From Lachnospiraceae bacterium (GTDB lineage: Bacteria > Bacillota > Clostridia > Lachnospirales > Lachnospiraceae), in assembly GCA_910575005.1 (NCBI GenBank), contig CAJTCL010000005.1:62001-126000 (forward strand): a DNA stretch of 64,000 bases, given 5' to 3'. The notes under the pieces are model-generated. The model was not told where the DNA came from and did no database searches. It saw only the letters and a program-made list of their open reading frames with translations. This document shows positions 41,756 to 50,776 of the stretch, in pieces; positions within the stretch are counted from its first letter, which is position 1; each line of letters begins with the position of its first letter. Both the position numbers and the translations under genes were made by a program.

Positions 41756-42907
41756 ATGAAAAATTTACTAATCGACGATTTACAACCAGGGATGGTTACC
41801 GCAGAAACAATTTATACAAATCGCGGACAGATGGTCATGGATGCCAATACAACACTGACTCCCGAATTGATTTCTAAGCTGTCCTACTACAGCATTCATA
41901 ATGTTCCCATTATGGATTCTGAAGCTGCTCCTATGGAACAGTCTCATAAGACGGAAATTTCTGAGAAAAACTCTGCTGCACAGGAACCTAAGATACAAAC
42001 TCCAACTTGGAGCCGTGCTGCCAATCCTTCCTATGCGCAGCGGGTAAAAGCAAAACCCGAATTTATGAAATTTCAGATTGAATACTCAAAAATACTAAAC
42101 TTGCTGCGTGAGATCTTTGATGGCATTATTGAAAATCCCAAAGCACCAGTGAACGTTCGGCAAATTTTGAAAGATTGTTCCACACTGGTTGCTTCATGCC
42201 ATACCAGTGTGGAGATGTTTGACAAACTGCACAATATGCGCCTCAACGATGACAGTGTATATTCCCACTGTCTGAATGTAACACTGATCGCTATGGCTAT
42301 GGGTAAATGGATGCATTTTTCCTCCGAAGACCTTGAACTTGTGGCTTTGTGCGGACTGTTCCACGATATCGGCAAAACCTCCATCCCAGATGAGATTTTA
42401 AACAAATGCAGCAAATACACGGATGAAGAATTTGAAATGATTAAACAGCACCCTCTATTCAGTTACAAACTTTTAAAGTCACTGCCGATGGACGACCATG
42501 TAAAAAAAGCAGCCTTACAGCATCATGAGCGCTGTGATGGTTCTGGCTATCCACAAGGTCTGACTACAGATGAAATTGATAATTTTGCACACATCATTGC
42601 CATTGCAGATGTATATGATGCCATGACAGCGGCACGCTCTTACCGTTCCCCGCTGTGTCCTTTCCAAGTAATTGACATATTTGAAAAAGACGGCCTGCAA
42701 AAATATCATCCCAAGTACATACTGACCTTTTTAAAACGGATTGCCAACTCTTACCAGCGCAACCGTGTACTTTTAAACAACGGCTGGAGTGCAAATATTG
42801 TAATGATTAATCCCCATCATTTGACTAGACCAATGCTCCAATTAGATGATGGCTCTGTCATTGATATGCTCTCAAAACCAGAACTTGAGATTATAAAGAT
42901 TATATAG
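41756..42907 (+). CDS. HD-GYP domain protein, probable c-di-GMP phosphodiesterase
   Basis: 383 aa. N-terminal regulatory region (1-120, beginning LLIDDLQPGMVTAETIY, a common opening of Firmicute HD-GYP proteins), then the HD-GYP domain (about 150-330): CGLFHDIGK, QHHERCDGSGYP with the full DGSGYP signature, and IAIADVYDAMTAARSY. All catalytic residues appear present. It should hydrolyse c-di-GMP, and is the second such protein in the window; the first (12740-13783) shares a similar N-terminal layout. AGGGAG precedes the ATG. Single-gene unit with a near-consensus promoter and a hairpin terminator. Confidence 0.93.
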   Translation: MKNLLIDDLQPGMVTAETIYTNRGQMVMDANTTLTPELISKLSYYSIHNVPIMDSEAAPMEQSHKTEISEKNSAAQEPKIQTPTWSRAANPSYAQRVKAKPEFMKFQIEYSKILNLLREIFDGIIENPKAPVNVRQILKDCSTLVASCHTSVEMFDKLHNMRLNDDSVYSHCLNVTLIAMAMGKWMHFSSEDLELVALCGLFHDIGKTSIPDEILNKCSKYTDEEFEMIKQHPLFSYKLLKSLPMDDHVKKAALQHHERCDGSGYPQGLTTDEIDNFAHIIAIADVYDAMTAARSYRSPLCPFQVIDIFEKDGLQKYHPKYILTFLKRIANSYQRNRVLLNNGWSANIVMINPHHLTRPMLQLDDGSVIDMLSKPELEIIKII

Positions 42908-42993
42908 AACAACCACTCTTAAAAATGTAATGTATACAAAAATCCATAATGTTCTTACATGTTATTTGTATCTATCCACCCTAATTAAAAAGG

Positions 42994-43032
42994 AAGCCAG
43001 GTTCTTCAAATTTCTTTGAAAGAACCTGACTT
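42994..43032 (+). terminator. Terminator of the second HD-GYP gene
   Basis: CAGGTTCTTCAAA pairs with TTTGAAAGAACCTG (one bulge) and TTTC follows. It is about 90 bases after the stop codon. Confidence 0.65.
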
Positions 43033-43061
43033 TCGTATTTATGAGGATGATAATTCCCTCA

Positions 43062-43118
43062 GCCATAGATAGATCCCTTTGCAGAGTCGTATAAAAACTT
43101 AGCTGACATATCTATGGC
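43062..43118 (-). repeat. 10-bp inverted repeat after the beta-glucuronidase gene
   Basis: GCCATAGATA (43062-43071) and TATCTATGGC (43109-43118) are exact complements around 37 bases. It lies just past the glucuronidase stop and may end its transcript, but has no T-run. The 27 codons in between and after (to 43059) also read as protein-like sequence on the minus strand. Confidence 0.45.
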
Positions 43119-43140
43119 ATCAAGTTTTAAATAGTTACTA

Positions 43141-44961
43141 TTATTTTTTGTACCCAAAATCTGGTATACTCTTCCAACGCTCCCTAAAGTAATGCGCAGC
43201 GAGCTTAGGTTTGCGGTCTCTGGTGAAGACTCCCTTCTTATTTCCCTGCACACGCAACAGACTCTGGCTAGTGGCAAAATCTGCAAAATTCCATGCTTGT
43301 TCGCCGACAACCATACTATATTCGTCAAAAACACTGTTATTCATCTTGTAATAATCAACCTGATACTCCTCGGTATACATCACTGGAGTAGCATCATGAA
43401 ATCCCATGACAGTATCTGCGCCATATTCGGTAAAAATCACAGGCTTACCTAATTTTTTCCAATAATCAAGTTCTTTGCGCAGGGCAAGCTTTGGTCCTTC
43501 CAAATCTGGCCCGCCATAATACCATCCATAATAACGATTGAGACAAATCACATCACTCAGTTTACCAGAACAATCCTTTTCTGGATCGGCCATCTGTACA
43601 CTGACCAGCGTACAGGGCAGTTTTTGACGATCCAGTTCTCTGGCTAAATCATACAATGGCTTGAAATACTCATAAGCACCCTCCGCAGCGGAATCCGGCT
43701 CATTGGCAATACTCCACATTACCACACAGGCATAATTTTTATCTCTGGAAATCAAATCTCTGATTACCTCTTTGTGATGCTCCTGTGTCTTAACACCTTT
43801 CTCGGGGTCAAAGGTTCCGATTTTCTCACCGCCGAAATTAGCCCCGCCGCCAAACTGTAAATTAACGCCTACCGCCGTAGTCTCATCAATGACAACGATT
43901 CCTTCCTGGTCACAGAGCCGCATCATCTCCTCACTGTATGGATAATGGCTTGTGCGAAAACTATTGGCTCCCTGCCATTTCATCAGTGAAATGTCTTTCG
44001 TATTCATGGGCAGGTGAATGCCACGGCCATTTGGAAATGTGTCCTCATGCTTGCCATATCCCTTAAAATAAAATGGTTTGTCATTGATGAGGAATTGCTC
44101 GCCTTCCACACGCACAGTACGCACCCCATAAGGCAGCGTATACTGATCTTTGCCATACGTTACCTTCACCTGATATAGATACGCATTCAAAGGCTGCCAT
44201 AAATGTACCGAAGCGATATGCAATGTTCCTTCCGTATCTGACCCCTCCGCTGCCAAATTTCCCTGACAGTCAAATACTTCAATCTTACAATCTTTAGAAG
44301 CATTCTCACCGCCGGAGGTTTCAATTTGATAATGGATATCTGCATGTTCCCCATTCACCTCAGAAACCAATGTGATATCTTGAATATATTCCTTTGGCGT
44401 CGTATAGATTCGCACTGGCCTTGTGATACCACAATAATTAAAAAAATCAAAATTGGGATGGTTTTGCTGCTTGCTCTCGCCGCTTTCCGCTATACCTCCC
44501 ATCAGACCGCCCAACATGTCCGCTTTGCCGCCGACCGGAAGTGTAGTATAGTCGATTACATTATCCACTGCAATGGTCAAAAGATGTTCGCCCTCTGTGA
44601 TCTGCTCTGTAATCTCCGCCTCAAACGGCAAAAATCCTCCTCGGTGCTCGCAGATCAACTGCCCATCCAGATAGACCTTAGCATGATGGGTCACAGCATC
44701 ACAGCGCAGCATCACACGCTCACCAGCAACGGCCGCTGGCAGAGCAATCTCACGCTGATAAAACACCCAGCCGTAGTGATCTCGGAAATCAACGCCTTCC
44801 TTGAGATCATTATAGGAAGCTGGCACAGGCATGGGCATGGCGTCTTTCAACGGCTTTTCCTGCCATTTTTCTTCAAAACCTTTTCCGTTATCTAGCTTAA
44901 AGTTCCATACGCCGCTTAAATCACACAAAAAGCGGGATGGTGTTAAAATCGGATATAACAT
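43141..44961 (-). CDS. uidA: Beta-glucuronidase (GH2)
   Basis: 606 aa from the ATG at 44961, seven bases after AAAGGAGG; the ATG seven codons earlier is not supported. GH2 layout: sugar-binding domain (1-180), Ig-like domain (about 180-280) and TIM barrel (about 280-606). Acid/base Glu in WSIANEPD, nucleophile Glu in VIFTEYGAD, and NKKG near residue 570, the Asn-x-Lys motif that grips the glucuronate carboxylate and sets GUS apart from galactosidases. The stretch after DETTAVG has nearly the length of E. coli GUS loop 1, so small glucuronides such as drug conjugates are likely substrates. No signal peptide: cytoplasmic. No glucuronide transporter or regulator is adjacent. Confidence 0.93.
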   Translation of the reverse strand: MLYPILTPSRFLCDLSGVWNFKLDNGKGFEEKWQEKPLKDAMPMPVPASYNDLKEGVDFRDHYGWVFYQREIALPAAVAGERVMLRCDAVTHHAKVYLDGQLICEHRGGFLPFEAEITEQITEGEHLLTIAVDNVIDYTTLPVGGKADMLGGLMGGIAESGESKQQNHPNFDFFNYCGITRPVRIYTTPKEYIQDITLVSEVNGEHADIHYQIETSGGENASKDCKIEVFDCQGNLAAEGSDTEGTLHIASVHLWQPLNAYLYQVKVTYGKDQYTLPYGVRTVRVEGEQFLINDKPFYFKGYGKHEDTFPNGRGIHLPMNTKDISLMKWQGANSFRTSHYPYSEEMMRLCDQEGIVVIDETTAVGVNLQFGGGANFGGEKIGTFDPEKGVKTQEHHKEVIRDLISRDKNYACVVMWSIANEPDSAAEGAYEYFKPLYDLARELDRQKLPCTLVSVQMADPEKDCSGKLSDVICLNRYYGWYYGGPDLEGPKLALRKELDYWKKLGKPVIFTEYGADTVMGFHDATPVMYTEEYQVDYYKMNNSVFDEYSMVVGEQAWNFADFATSQSLLRVQGNKKGVFTRDRKPKLAAHYFRERWKSIPDFGYKK

Positions 44962-44975
44962 AATCTGTCCTCCTT

Positions 44976-44992
44976 TGCACATCTAATGTGCA
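44976..44992. promoter_or_regulatory. Palindrome upstream of the beta-glucuronidase gene
   Basis: TGCACATCTAATGTGCA is a perfect 7-3-7 inverted repeat directly before the AAAGGAGG of the glucuronidase gene. It could be a repressor operator or a short mRNA hairpin. Inferred from symmetry and position. Confidence 0.45.
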
Positions 44993-45036
44993 TTTTTAAT
45001 TACCATTCCCGCAAATCTTTGATTTTATACCTGCTG

Positions 45037-46329
45037 TTATCCAACCTTAAACTGAAACTTCTGAATCTCCTTCTCCGTATTCACGCGCTGAATCTGTGCA
45101 CCCAGTCCTTCCAATTTCTCCTCAAAGGCCTCATAACCTCTCTGAATATAATGAATATCATCTATAATCGTGACGCCCTGCGCAGATAGCCCAGCAATCA
45201 CAAGCGCCGCGCCCGCTCTCAAATCTGGCGCACTCACTCTGGCACCAGTAAAATTCTTCACACCATTGATAATGGCGATGTTGCTCTCAACCTTGATATC
45301 TGCCCCCATACGTGTCAATTCATCCACATATTTAAACCGATTCTCAAAAATACTCTCTGTCACCGTACTGGTTCCCTGCGCAATCCCCAAAACCACAGAC
45401 ATCTGTGGCTGCATATCTGTCGGAAATCCAGGATAGGGCAGTGTTGTCACCTGGGTATGCCGCAATGGTTTGGAGGCTACCACACGAACTGCATCGTCAA
45501 ATTCCTCCACCTCACAGCCCGCCTCCAACAGCTTTGCCGTAGTTGCTTCCAAGTGCTTGGGAATTACATTTTTCACGGTGACATCCCCTTTTGTGGCTGC
45601 CGCTGCAAACATAAAGGTACCTGCCTCGATCTGATCAGGAATCACAGAATACTCCGTCTTGTGCAGCTTTTCCACTCCTACAATACGAATAACATCTGTA
45701 CCAGCGCCACGAATATTCGCACCCATACTATTTAAAAAATTGGCCACATCCACTACATGTGGTTCTTTTGCAGCATTTTCAATCGTAGTTTTTCCTTCTG
45801 CCATAGCTGCCGCCATCATAATATTGATCGTAGCCCCTACAGATACCTTATCCAGATAAATATGGCTGCCAATCAGTCTCTCTGCTTCCGCCGCCACAGC
45901 TCCATTGCGGATCTCCACATGAGCACCCAGGGCGCGAAAACCCTTAATATGCAGATCCATTGGACGGCTTCCAATGTTACAGCCGCCAGGCAATGTCACC
46001 TCTGCACGCTTGTATTTTCCAAGGAGGGAACCTAATAAGTAATAGGACGCTCGGATCTTCTTCATGGAATCATAATCCACCGGAATATCCTTCACAAAAG
46101 AACCATTGACCTTCACGGTGTGCGCATCTACTCTGTCTATGATTGCTCCGATATCGCCCATCGCCTGGAGCAAAGCATTGATATCCCGTACATCGGGTAA
46201 ATTATCTATTGTTACGGTTTCATCCGTCATAATGGATGCTGCCAGAATTGCCAAAGCTGCATTTTTTGCTCCGCCAATCTCCACTTCTCCAACTAACGGA
46301 TTACCTCCTCTAATCACATACTGTTCCAT
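45037..46329 (-). CDS. murA: UDP-N-acetylglucosamine 1-carboxyvinyltransferase
   Basis: 430 aa, full length. N-terminal GGNPLVGEVEIGGAKNAAL and the active-site loop LPGGCNIGSRP with the catalytic Cys117, which is also the fosfomycin target, so the enzyme should be fosfomycin-sensitive. It adds enolpyruvate from PEP to UDP-GlcNAc, the first step of peptidoglycan synthesis, in the cytoplasm. AGGTG precedes the ATG. A promoter with TTTACA, 16 bases, TATAAT lies upstream (46423-46450). Firmicutes often carry a second copy, murZ; none is seen here. Confidence 0.97.
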   Translation of the reverse strand: MEQYVIRGGNPLVGEVEIGGAKNAALAILAASIMTDETVTIDNLPDVRDINALLQAMGDIGAIIDRVDAHTVKVNGSFVKDIPVDYDSMKKIRASYYLLGSLLGKYKRAEVTLPGGCNIGSRPMDLHIKGFRALGAHVEIRNGAVAAEAERLIGSHIYLDKVSVGATINIMMAAAMAEGKTTIENAAKEPHVVDVANFLNSMGANIRGAGTDVIRIVGVEKLHKTEYSVIPDQIEAGTFMFAAAATKGDVTVKNVIPKHLEATTAKLLEAGCEVEEFDDAVRVVASKPLRHTQVTTLPYPGFPTDMQPQMSVVLGIAQGTSTVTESIFENRFKYVDELTRMGADIKVESNIAIINGVKNFTGARVSAPDLRAGAALVIAGLSAQGVTIIDDIHYIQRGYEAFEEKLEGLGAQIQRVNTEKEIQKFQFKVG

Positions 46330-46422
46330 ATTGCACCTCTATGCTCTATTTTCGTACAAGAAGTTATTATAGTAACATATCTTTTCTTTCGCCAAAATGC
46401 TTACAGAAAACTTTATGTACTA

Positions 46423-46450
46423 TTATAACACACTTTATCCATTTGTAAAT
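46423..46450 (-). promoter_or_regulatory. murA promoter
   Basis: On the minus strand TTTACA, 16 bases, TATAAT, with TG one base before the -10. It lies about 95 bases before the murA ATG. Confidence 0.75.
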
Positions 46451-46718
46451 CTTTCCCTGTTAGCTTATTTTATGCAAAATTACTATTTCTGTGCCTGATT
46501 GAGAACTACGAATGAACTACTACTCTCTATTATAAACGATTCGCGCAAAATCATGCACGATCTGCTTGTCCTCCCAAACTTTTCTATCATGCATTAAAAA
46601 TGCCTCAGGCACCCTTGACACTGGACATACACAAGGATTGTGCAAAAGCTGCACAACCCTGTAATCACGCCTTGTCTATCATCTTAACACATTTAAAACA
46701 AGATTCCTATCGTTTTTT
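46451..46718. other. Intergenic region upstream of murA
   Basis: Holds hairpins TTGTGCA-AAAGC-TGCACAA (about 46636-46654) and TGCC-TCA-GGCA next to a minus-strand TTTTT (about 46595-46612), which probably end the lipoprotein transcript. A 24-codon minus-strand ORF at 46520-46594 (start MHDRKVWEDKQ) has GAGG eight bases upstream; it could be a small peptide gene or chance. Confidence 0.4.
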
Positions 46719-47150
46719 CTACTCAAAAACAACACTTTTTTCTAAATATTTTGTCTTAATTACCAAATATGGATAAGATTTTACCTCATTGACCTTCTCG
46801 CCTTTGGAGGGTCCAATCAATGTTGTATCAAAATATATGGCATTTTTTGTCAAATAACATTGATTGACAGAAATGCTGTAACCGCCCGTTTCCTGGACGC
46901 CATAACCAATAGCTATGTATAAATTCTCCTGATCTGTATAGGTCAATTTAAAAATATTTTCCTTCTTTTCCTCTATCACGGTTAAAAATTCCTGTGGAAT
47001 GTCTTTTTCCTCTAAAATAGTATAGGAGAGATCCTTAAGTTTACGATCATCTGTTTTCTCTAAACCACAACCTGTAGTAAAAAACGGTAATAACAGTGTC
47101 AACACCAACAGCATACAAAGCAGCTTTTTTTCTGAAACAATTCTTCTCAT
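46719..47150 (-). CDS. Lipoprotein with PrcB-like C-terminal domain
   Basis: 143 aa from the ATG at 47150, which has AGGGAG seven bases upstream; the frame is open further but without a better site. Residues 1-25 are a lipoprotein signal with lipobox TTGC, so the Cys would be acylated and the protein anchored outside the cell. The C-terminal half (GYGVQETGGYSISVNQ, then IGPSKGEKVNEVKSYPYLVIK) matches the pattern of the PrcB C-terminal domain, first named from a spirochaete protease complex. Function in Clostridia is unknown. Single gene, divergent from plsC. Confidence 0.75.
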   Translation of the reverse strand: MRRIVSEKKLLCMLLVLTLLLPFFTTGCGLEKTDDRKLKDLSYTILEEKDIPQEFLTVIEEKKENIFKLTYTDQENLYIAIGYGVQETGGYSISVNQCYLTKNAIYFDTTLIGPSKGEKVNEVKSYPYLVIKTKYLEKSVVFE

Positions 47151-47301
47151 CACAAACTCCCTTACTTTCTTATACGTTCTCTTAATATTGTATATGATTT
47201 TGATCATATTTATGATTGTATTTTTTTAAATACCTTAGTATAATATACAGCAGAGGATTTATCCTTGGTCAATATAATCTCCAAAAGGAACGGTAAATAA
47301 T

Positions 47302-48039
47302 ATGATACGACTACTTCTGGTTTCTGCCTTTTTAATTCTTTTTTTAATCGCATCCATTCCCATTATGCTTATGGAGCGAGTGATAAAAAAATTTAATCCG
47401 CAGGCTGCAGATATCAGCAGTCTTCGCATTGTACAGTGGGCATTTAAGGTAATTTTAATCTTTACTGGAACAAAGCTTACCATTATCGGAGAAGATCGCA
47501 TTCCCAAAGATCAGGCTGTGCTGTACATCCCGAACCACCAGAGCTATTTTGATATCGTGATCACTTATTCCCGATGTCCCAGACTGACTGGGTATGTTTC
47601 CAAAGATTTTATGAGAAAAGTTCCACTGCTCTCAAACTGGATGAAACATTTGCATTGCCTGTTTCTCAAACGTTCTGATTTGAAGGCAGGAATGAAAATG
47701 ATACTCACTGGAATTGAACAAATTAATAATGGTATTTCCGTTTGTATTTTTCCAGAGGGCACAAGAAATCCTAATCCAGAAAATGGCCTATTGCCATTTA
47801 AAGAAGGCAGTCTGAAAATGGCAGAGAAAACAGGATGTCCCATTATCCCTGTTGCCATTTCAAACAGCCATGCAATTTGGGAACAACATATGCCCTTCAT
47901 GCGCAAATGCCATGTAATTGTAGAATATGGCGAACCAATTTACTTAAAAGAATTAGATAGGGAACAGCGCAAATTTTCTGGCGCTTACACCAAATCTAAG
48001 ATTGAAGAAATGTTAGAACAACATAAAGCTATGATCTAG
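47302..48039 (+). CDS. plsC: 1-acyl-sn-glycerol-3-phosphate acyltransferase
   Basis: 245 aa. One N-terminal membrane helix (about 1-22), then the acyltransferase domain with block I NHQSYFD (HxxxxD catalytic pair), block III FPEGTRNP and block IV VIPVAISNS. It adds the second fatty acid to lysophosphatidate, giving phosphatidate for phospholipids, at the inner membrane face. It starts at 47302 with a modest ribosome-binding site (GGAACGG). The adjacent strong terminator is shared with the convergent murF gene. Confidence 0.92.
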   Translation: MIRLLLVSAFLILFLIASIPIMLMERVIKKFNPQAADISSLRIVQWAFKVILIFTGTKLTIIGEDRIPKDQAVLYIPNHQSYFDIVITYSRCPRLTGYVSKDFMRKVPLLSNWMKHLHCLFLKRSDLKAGMKMILTGIEQINNGISVCIFPEGTRNPNPENGLLPFKEGSLKMAEKTGCPIIPVAISNSHAIWEQHMPFMRKCHVIVEYGEPIYLKELDREQRKFSGAYTKSKIEEMLEQHKAMI

Positions 48040-48060
48040 AGCATTTTTCAAACACGCTCA

Positions 48061-48099
48061 AAAAGCTGCCGCATATTAGATCAGATTGCGGCAGCTTTT
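48061..48099. terminator. Bidirectional terminator between plsC and murF
   Basis: AAAAGCTGCCGCA pairs perfectly with TGCGGCAGCTTTT (13 bp), with A-run and T-run at the two sides, so it works on both strands. Confidence 0.9.
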
Positions 48100-48107
48100 A
48101 ATATTGT

Positions 48108-49523
48108 TTACAGAAATTTTGCTTTTATGGCCTCCACCACTTTCGGATATTCCATAAAATGAGAGGCCTTTACCAACACCGTATCCCCCTTTTTTAAATA
48201 ACGTAAGAGCTGCTCTGTCATCTCTTGACGTGTCTCAAAATGAAATACTTGGCAACCCTTTACTGTCTCTTTGGCTCCCTTGGCCAATTCTCTTGAGAGC
48301 AAACCTGCACAGAAAATAGTATCAATCTGTTTTTTGGCGGCATATACCCCCACCTGATAGTGAAGTTTCCGTTCGTTCTCTCCCAGTTCTCCCATATCTC
48401 CCAGCACAGCAATCGTCCGCCCCTGGCCATTGCCAAGCACATCCAAAGAAGCTTGCATCGACACTGGATTGGCATTGTAACAGTCATCAATCACGGTCAA
48501 TCCGCCAATTTCCATCAAATTACTACGCCCGCCAATCGTCTCCACATGTTCAATCCCTGTCTTGATCGCTGACAATTCCATGCCCAGAAAAAGCCCAACT
48601 GCTGTAGCAGCCATAGCATTAAATACATTGTGTTCTCCTGGTATGGGGATAGAAACCTCTATACTTCCTTTTGGTGTATGAATGTGTGCTTTCACACCTT
48701 CCAGACCACAATTCTGGATTTGGTCTGCATAGATTCCCTTGACAATCTTGCTGGGATTTGTCTGTGAGGATTCTGTCTGTGCTTCTTTCTTGCCATAAAA
48801 CAGCGGACGAACACCCTTTACCTCTGTGATTGTGGAGAGCTTATCATCCTCCCCATTTAATACAATATGCCCTTCTGGTTTCAGATAATCAAAAATTTCA
48901 CTTTTGGCTTTTAAAATGCCCTCTCTGGTCTTTAATTTTTCCAGATGACAAATACCAATATTGGTAATCACACAGATATCCGGCTGCGCCATTTTTGCAA
49001 GGCGATGCATCTCCCCAAAATCTGAGATTCCCATCTCCACCACAGCAGCCTCATGTTCCTCTCTAATGCGCAAAAGTGTAAGAGGCAGGCCAATTTCATT
49101 ATTAAAATTTCCCGCTGTCTTGAGGACATGATAGCGCTGTGACAATACAGAAGCAATCATCTCTTTGGTGCTGGTCTTACCGACACTGCCTGTAATGCCT
49201 ACAATGGGAATTGTAAGCTGGCTGCGATAATACGCTGCGATATCTTTCAATGCCTGTTCACTGGAATCTACCTTAATATAGGGCGCTGCACAGTCTGTCA
49301 GTTCCCGTTCGGATAAAACTGCTGCCGCACCATTCTTTACCACATCGGCAATAAAATCATGTCCATCCACTCTGGCACCTTTGATGGGAATAAAGAGAAA
49401 TCCTTCTGCAACCTGGCGGCTGTCTGTAACTGCTCCCTGTATCGTTCTATGCCTCAATTCCTTCTCGCCAACATACGTCCCATGACAGGCTTCGGCAATT
49501 TTTTCCAATGTCATATTCTTCAT
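48108..49523 (-). CDS. murF: UDP-MurNAc-tripeptide D-alanyl-D-alanine ligase
   Basis: 471 aa. Mur ligase layout: N-terminal UDP-binding domain (1-95), central ATP-binding domain with GITGSVGKTSTKEMI (about 104-118) and a C-terminal Rossmann-like domain. Central motif DDCYNANPVSM is typical of MurF. It joins D-Ala-D-Ala to the UDP-MurNAc tripeptide in the cytoplasm. The gene starts 16 bases after ddl, which makes the dipeptide substrate, so the operon links supply and use. GGAGG lies before the ATG. Confidence 0.97.
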   Translation of the reverse strand: MKNMTLEKIAEACHGTYVGEKELRHRTIQGAVTDSRQVAEGFLFIPIKGARVDGHDFIADVVKNGAAAVLSERELTDCAAPYIKVDSSEQALKDIAAYYRSQLTIPIVGITGSVGKTSTKEMIASVLSQRYHVLKTAGNFNNEIGLPLTLLRIREEHEAAVVEMGISDFGEMHRLAKMAQPDICVITNIGICHLEKLKTREGILKAKSEIFDYLKPEGHIVLNGEDDKLSTITEVKGVRPLFYGKKEAQTESSQTNPSKIVKGIYADQIQNCGLEGVKAHIHTPKGSIEVSIPIPGEHNVFNAMAATAVGLFLGMELSAIKTGIEHVETIGGRSNLMEIGGLTVIDDCYNANPVSMQASLDVLGNGQGRTIAVLGDMGELGENERKLHYQVGVYAAKKQIDTIFCAGLLSRELAKGAKETVKGCQVFHFETRQEMTEQLLRYLKKGDTVLVKASHFMEYPKVVEAIKAKFL

Positions 49524-49539
49524 AGCATCCTCCCATTTG

Positions 49540-50592
49540 CTATTGATACTTTTTCAGTGAAACCTGAATCAGCCATTCACAAAGCTCCTCAAAATTTTTG
49601 CCAATCGCCAATGCCTCCTGGGGCAGCAAACTAGTAGCAGTCATACCTGGAAGCGTATTTGCCTCTAAACAGTAAATCTGATTGTCCTGATCTAACATAA
49701 AGTCCATCCTCGAATATGTATCTAAACCAAGCGCTTCTGCTGCTTTTTCGGCATAATGCTGCATTTCTTTGGCAATATTCTCTGGTAGCTGTGCCGGACA
49801 TGTCTCCACAGTACTGCCTGGAGCATATTTATTTTTATAATCATAAAATCCCTCAATCGGAGCAATTTCAATAATCGGAAGAGCCTTAAACTCGATCACA
49901 CCAACAGAAAATTCTCTGCCCTTAATGTAATCCTCCACCACAACCTCCTGCTCCCAGCGAAAAGCTTCCTGTAAGGCCTGTTGATATTCTTCTTTCGTGC
50001 GTACAATGGATATCCCAATACTAGAACCGCCGCGGCATGGTTTTACCACACAGGGCAGTGACAATCCTGTTTTCTCAAACTCTGCTTGGCAATTTTCTTT
50101 TTTGATGGTTATCCCTGCAGGGGTGGGAATCTGATTGGCCGTAAAAAAGCGCTTGGAGAGACTTTTATCCATAGCTAAAGCGCTGCTCAGATAACCTGTT
50201 CCTGTATATTTGATGCCATATAAATCAAATGCTGCCTGAATCCTGCCGTCTTCTCCATTCTCTCCATGAAGTGCAAGAAAAACAATATCTGCCATACGGC
50301 ACAATGCAATCACATTTGGCCCAAACAGACAAGCGCTCTGATCCTTGCGGCTTTTTCTGACTGATTCTAGATCTGGCGCCTGGCCAGAAATTCCAAAAGT
50401 CGTTATGCTAACTTCCAGGGAACGCTCAAATATGCCTTCTAAATCCTCTTCCTGATCACTGTAACCCATGAAAACATCCAGCAATATTACCTGATGCCCA
50501 TTTTTGCGTAAAGCCTCAGCCACATTGCTGCCTGTCACAAAAGATACCTCGCGTTCTGTACTCAGCCCTCCCGCCAATACTACAATATTCAT
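49540..50592 (-). CDS. ddl: D-alanine-D-alanine ligase
   Basis: 350 aa. Opens VVLAGGLSTEREVS and contains LHGENGEDGRIQ, KPCRGGSSIGI and the late EANTLPGMT metal and substrate loop, all standard for Ddl. ATP-grasp enzyme that makes D-Ala-D-Ala for cell-wall precursors in the cytoplasm, the target of cycloserine. GGAGG precedes the ATG. It is followed by murF. An inserted stretch near residues 75-85 (SGQAPDLESVRKSRKD region) is slightly longer than in E. coli DdlB. Confidence 0.96.
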   Translation of the reverse strand: MNIVVLAGGLSTEREVSFVTGSNVAEALRKNGHQVILLDVFMGYSDQEEDLEGIFERSLEVSITTFGISGQAPDLESVRKSRKDQSACLFGPNVIALCRMADIVFLALHGENGEDGRIQAAFDLYGIKYTGTGYLSSALAMDKSLSKRFFTANQIPTPAGITIKKENCQAEFEKTGLSLPCVVKPCRGGSSIGISIVRTKEEYQQALQEAFRWEQEVVVEDYIKGREFSVGVIEFKALPIIEIAPIEGFYDYKNKYAPGSTVETCPAQLPENIAKEMQHYAEKAAEALGLDTYSRMDFMLDQDNQIYCLEANTLPGMTATSLLPQEALAIGKNFEELCEWLIQVSLKKYQ

Positions 50593-50664
50593 AGGAAAAC
50601 CTCCTTACTATCCACATTCTGGTACAACGAAAATGAAATCTGTTCTTTCATATTCGTTATACTA

Positions 50665-50699
50665 GCCAGGATATCAAAGATTTCCTTTGATACCCTGGC
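50665..50699 (-). terminator. Hairpin after the BceAB operon
   Basis: GCCAGGATATCAAAG pairs with CTTTGATACCCTGGC (15 bp, one mismatch, five-base loop). It lies 78 bases after the permease stop on the minus strand and upstream of ddl. T-run weak. Confidence 0.65.
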
Positions 50700-50776
50700 C
50701 TTAATTCTACTCTGCAAAACTATCTTATACTATTTTATGATATGTGGCAAGAAGTTGTACTGAATTGTTACATTTT

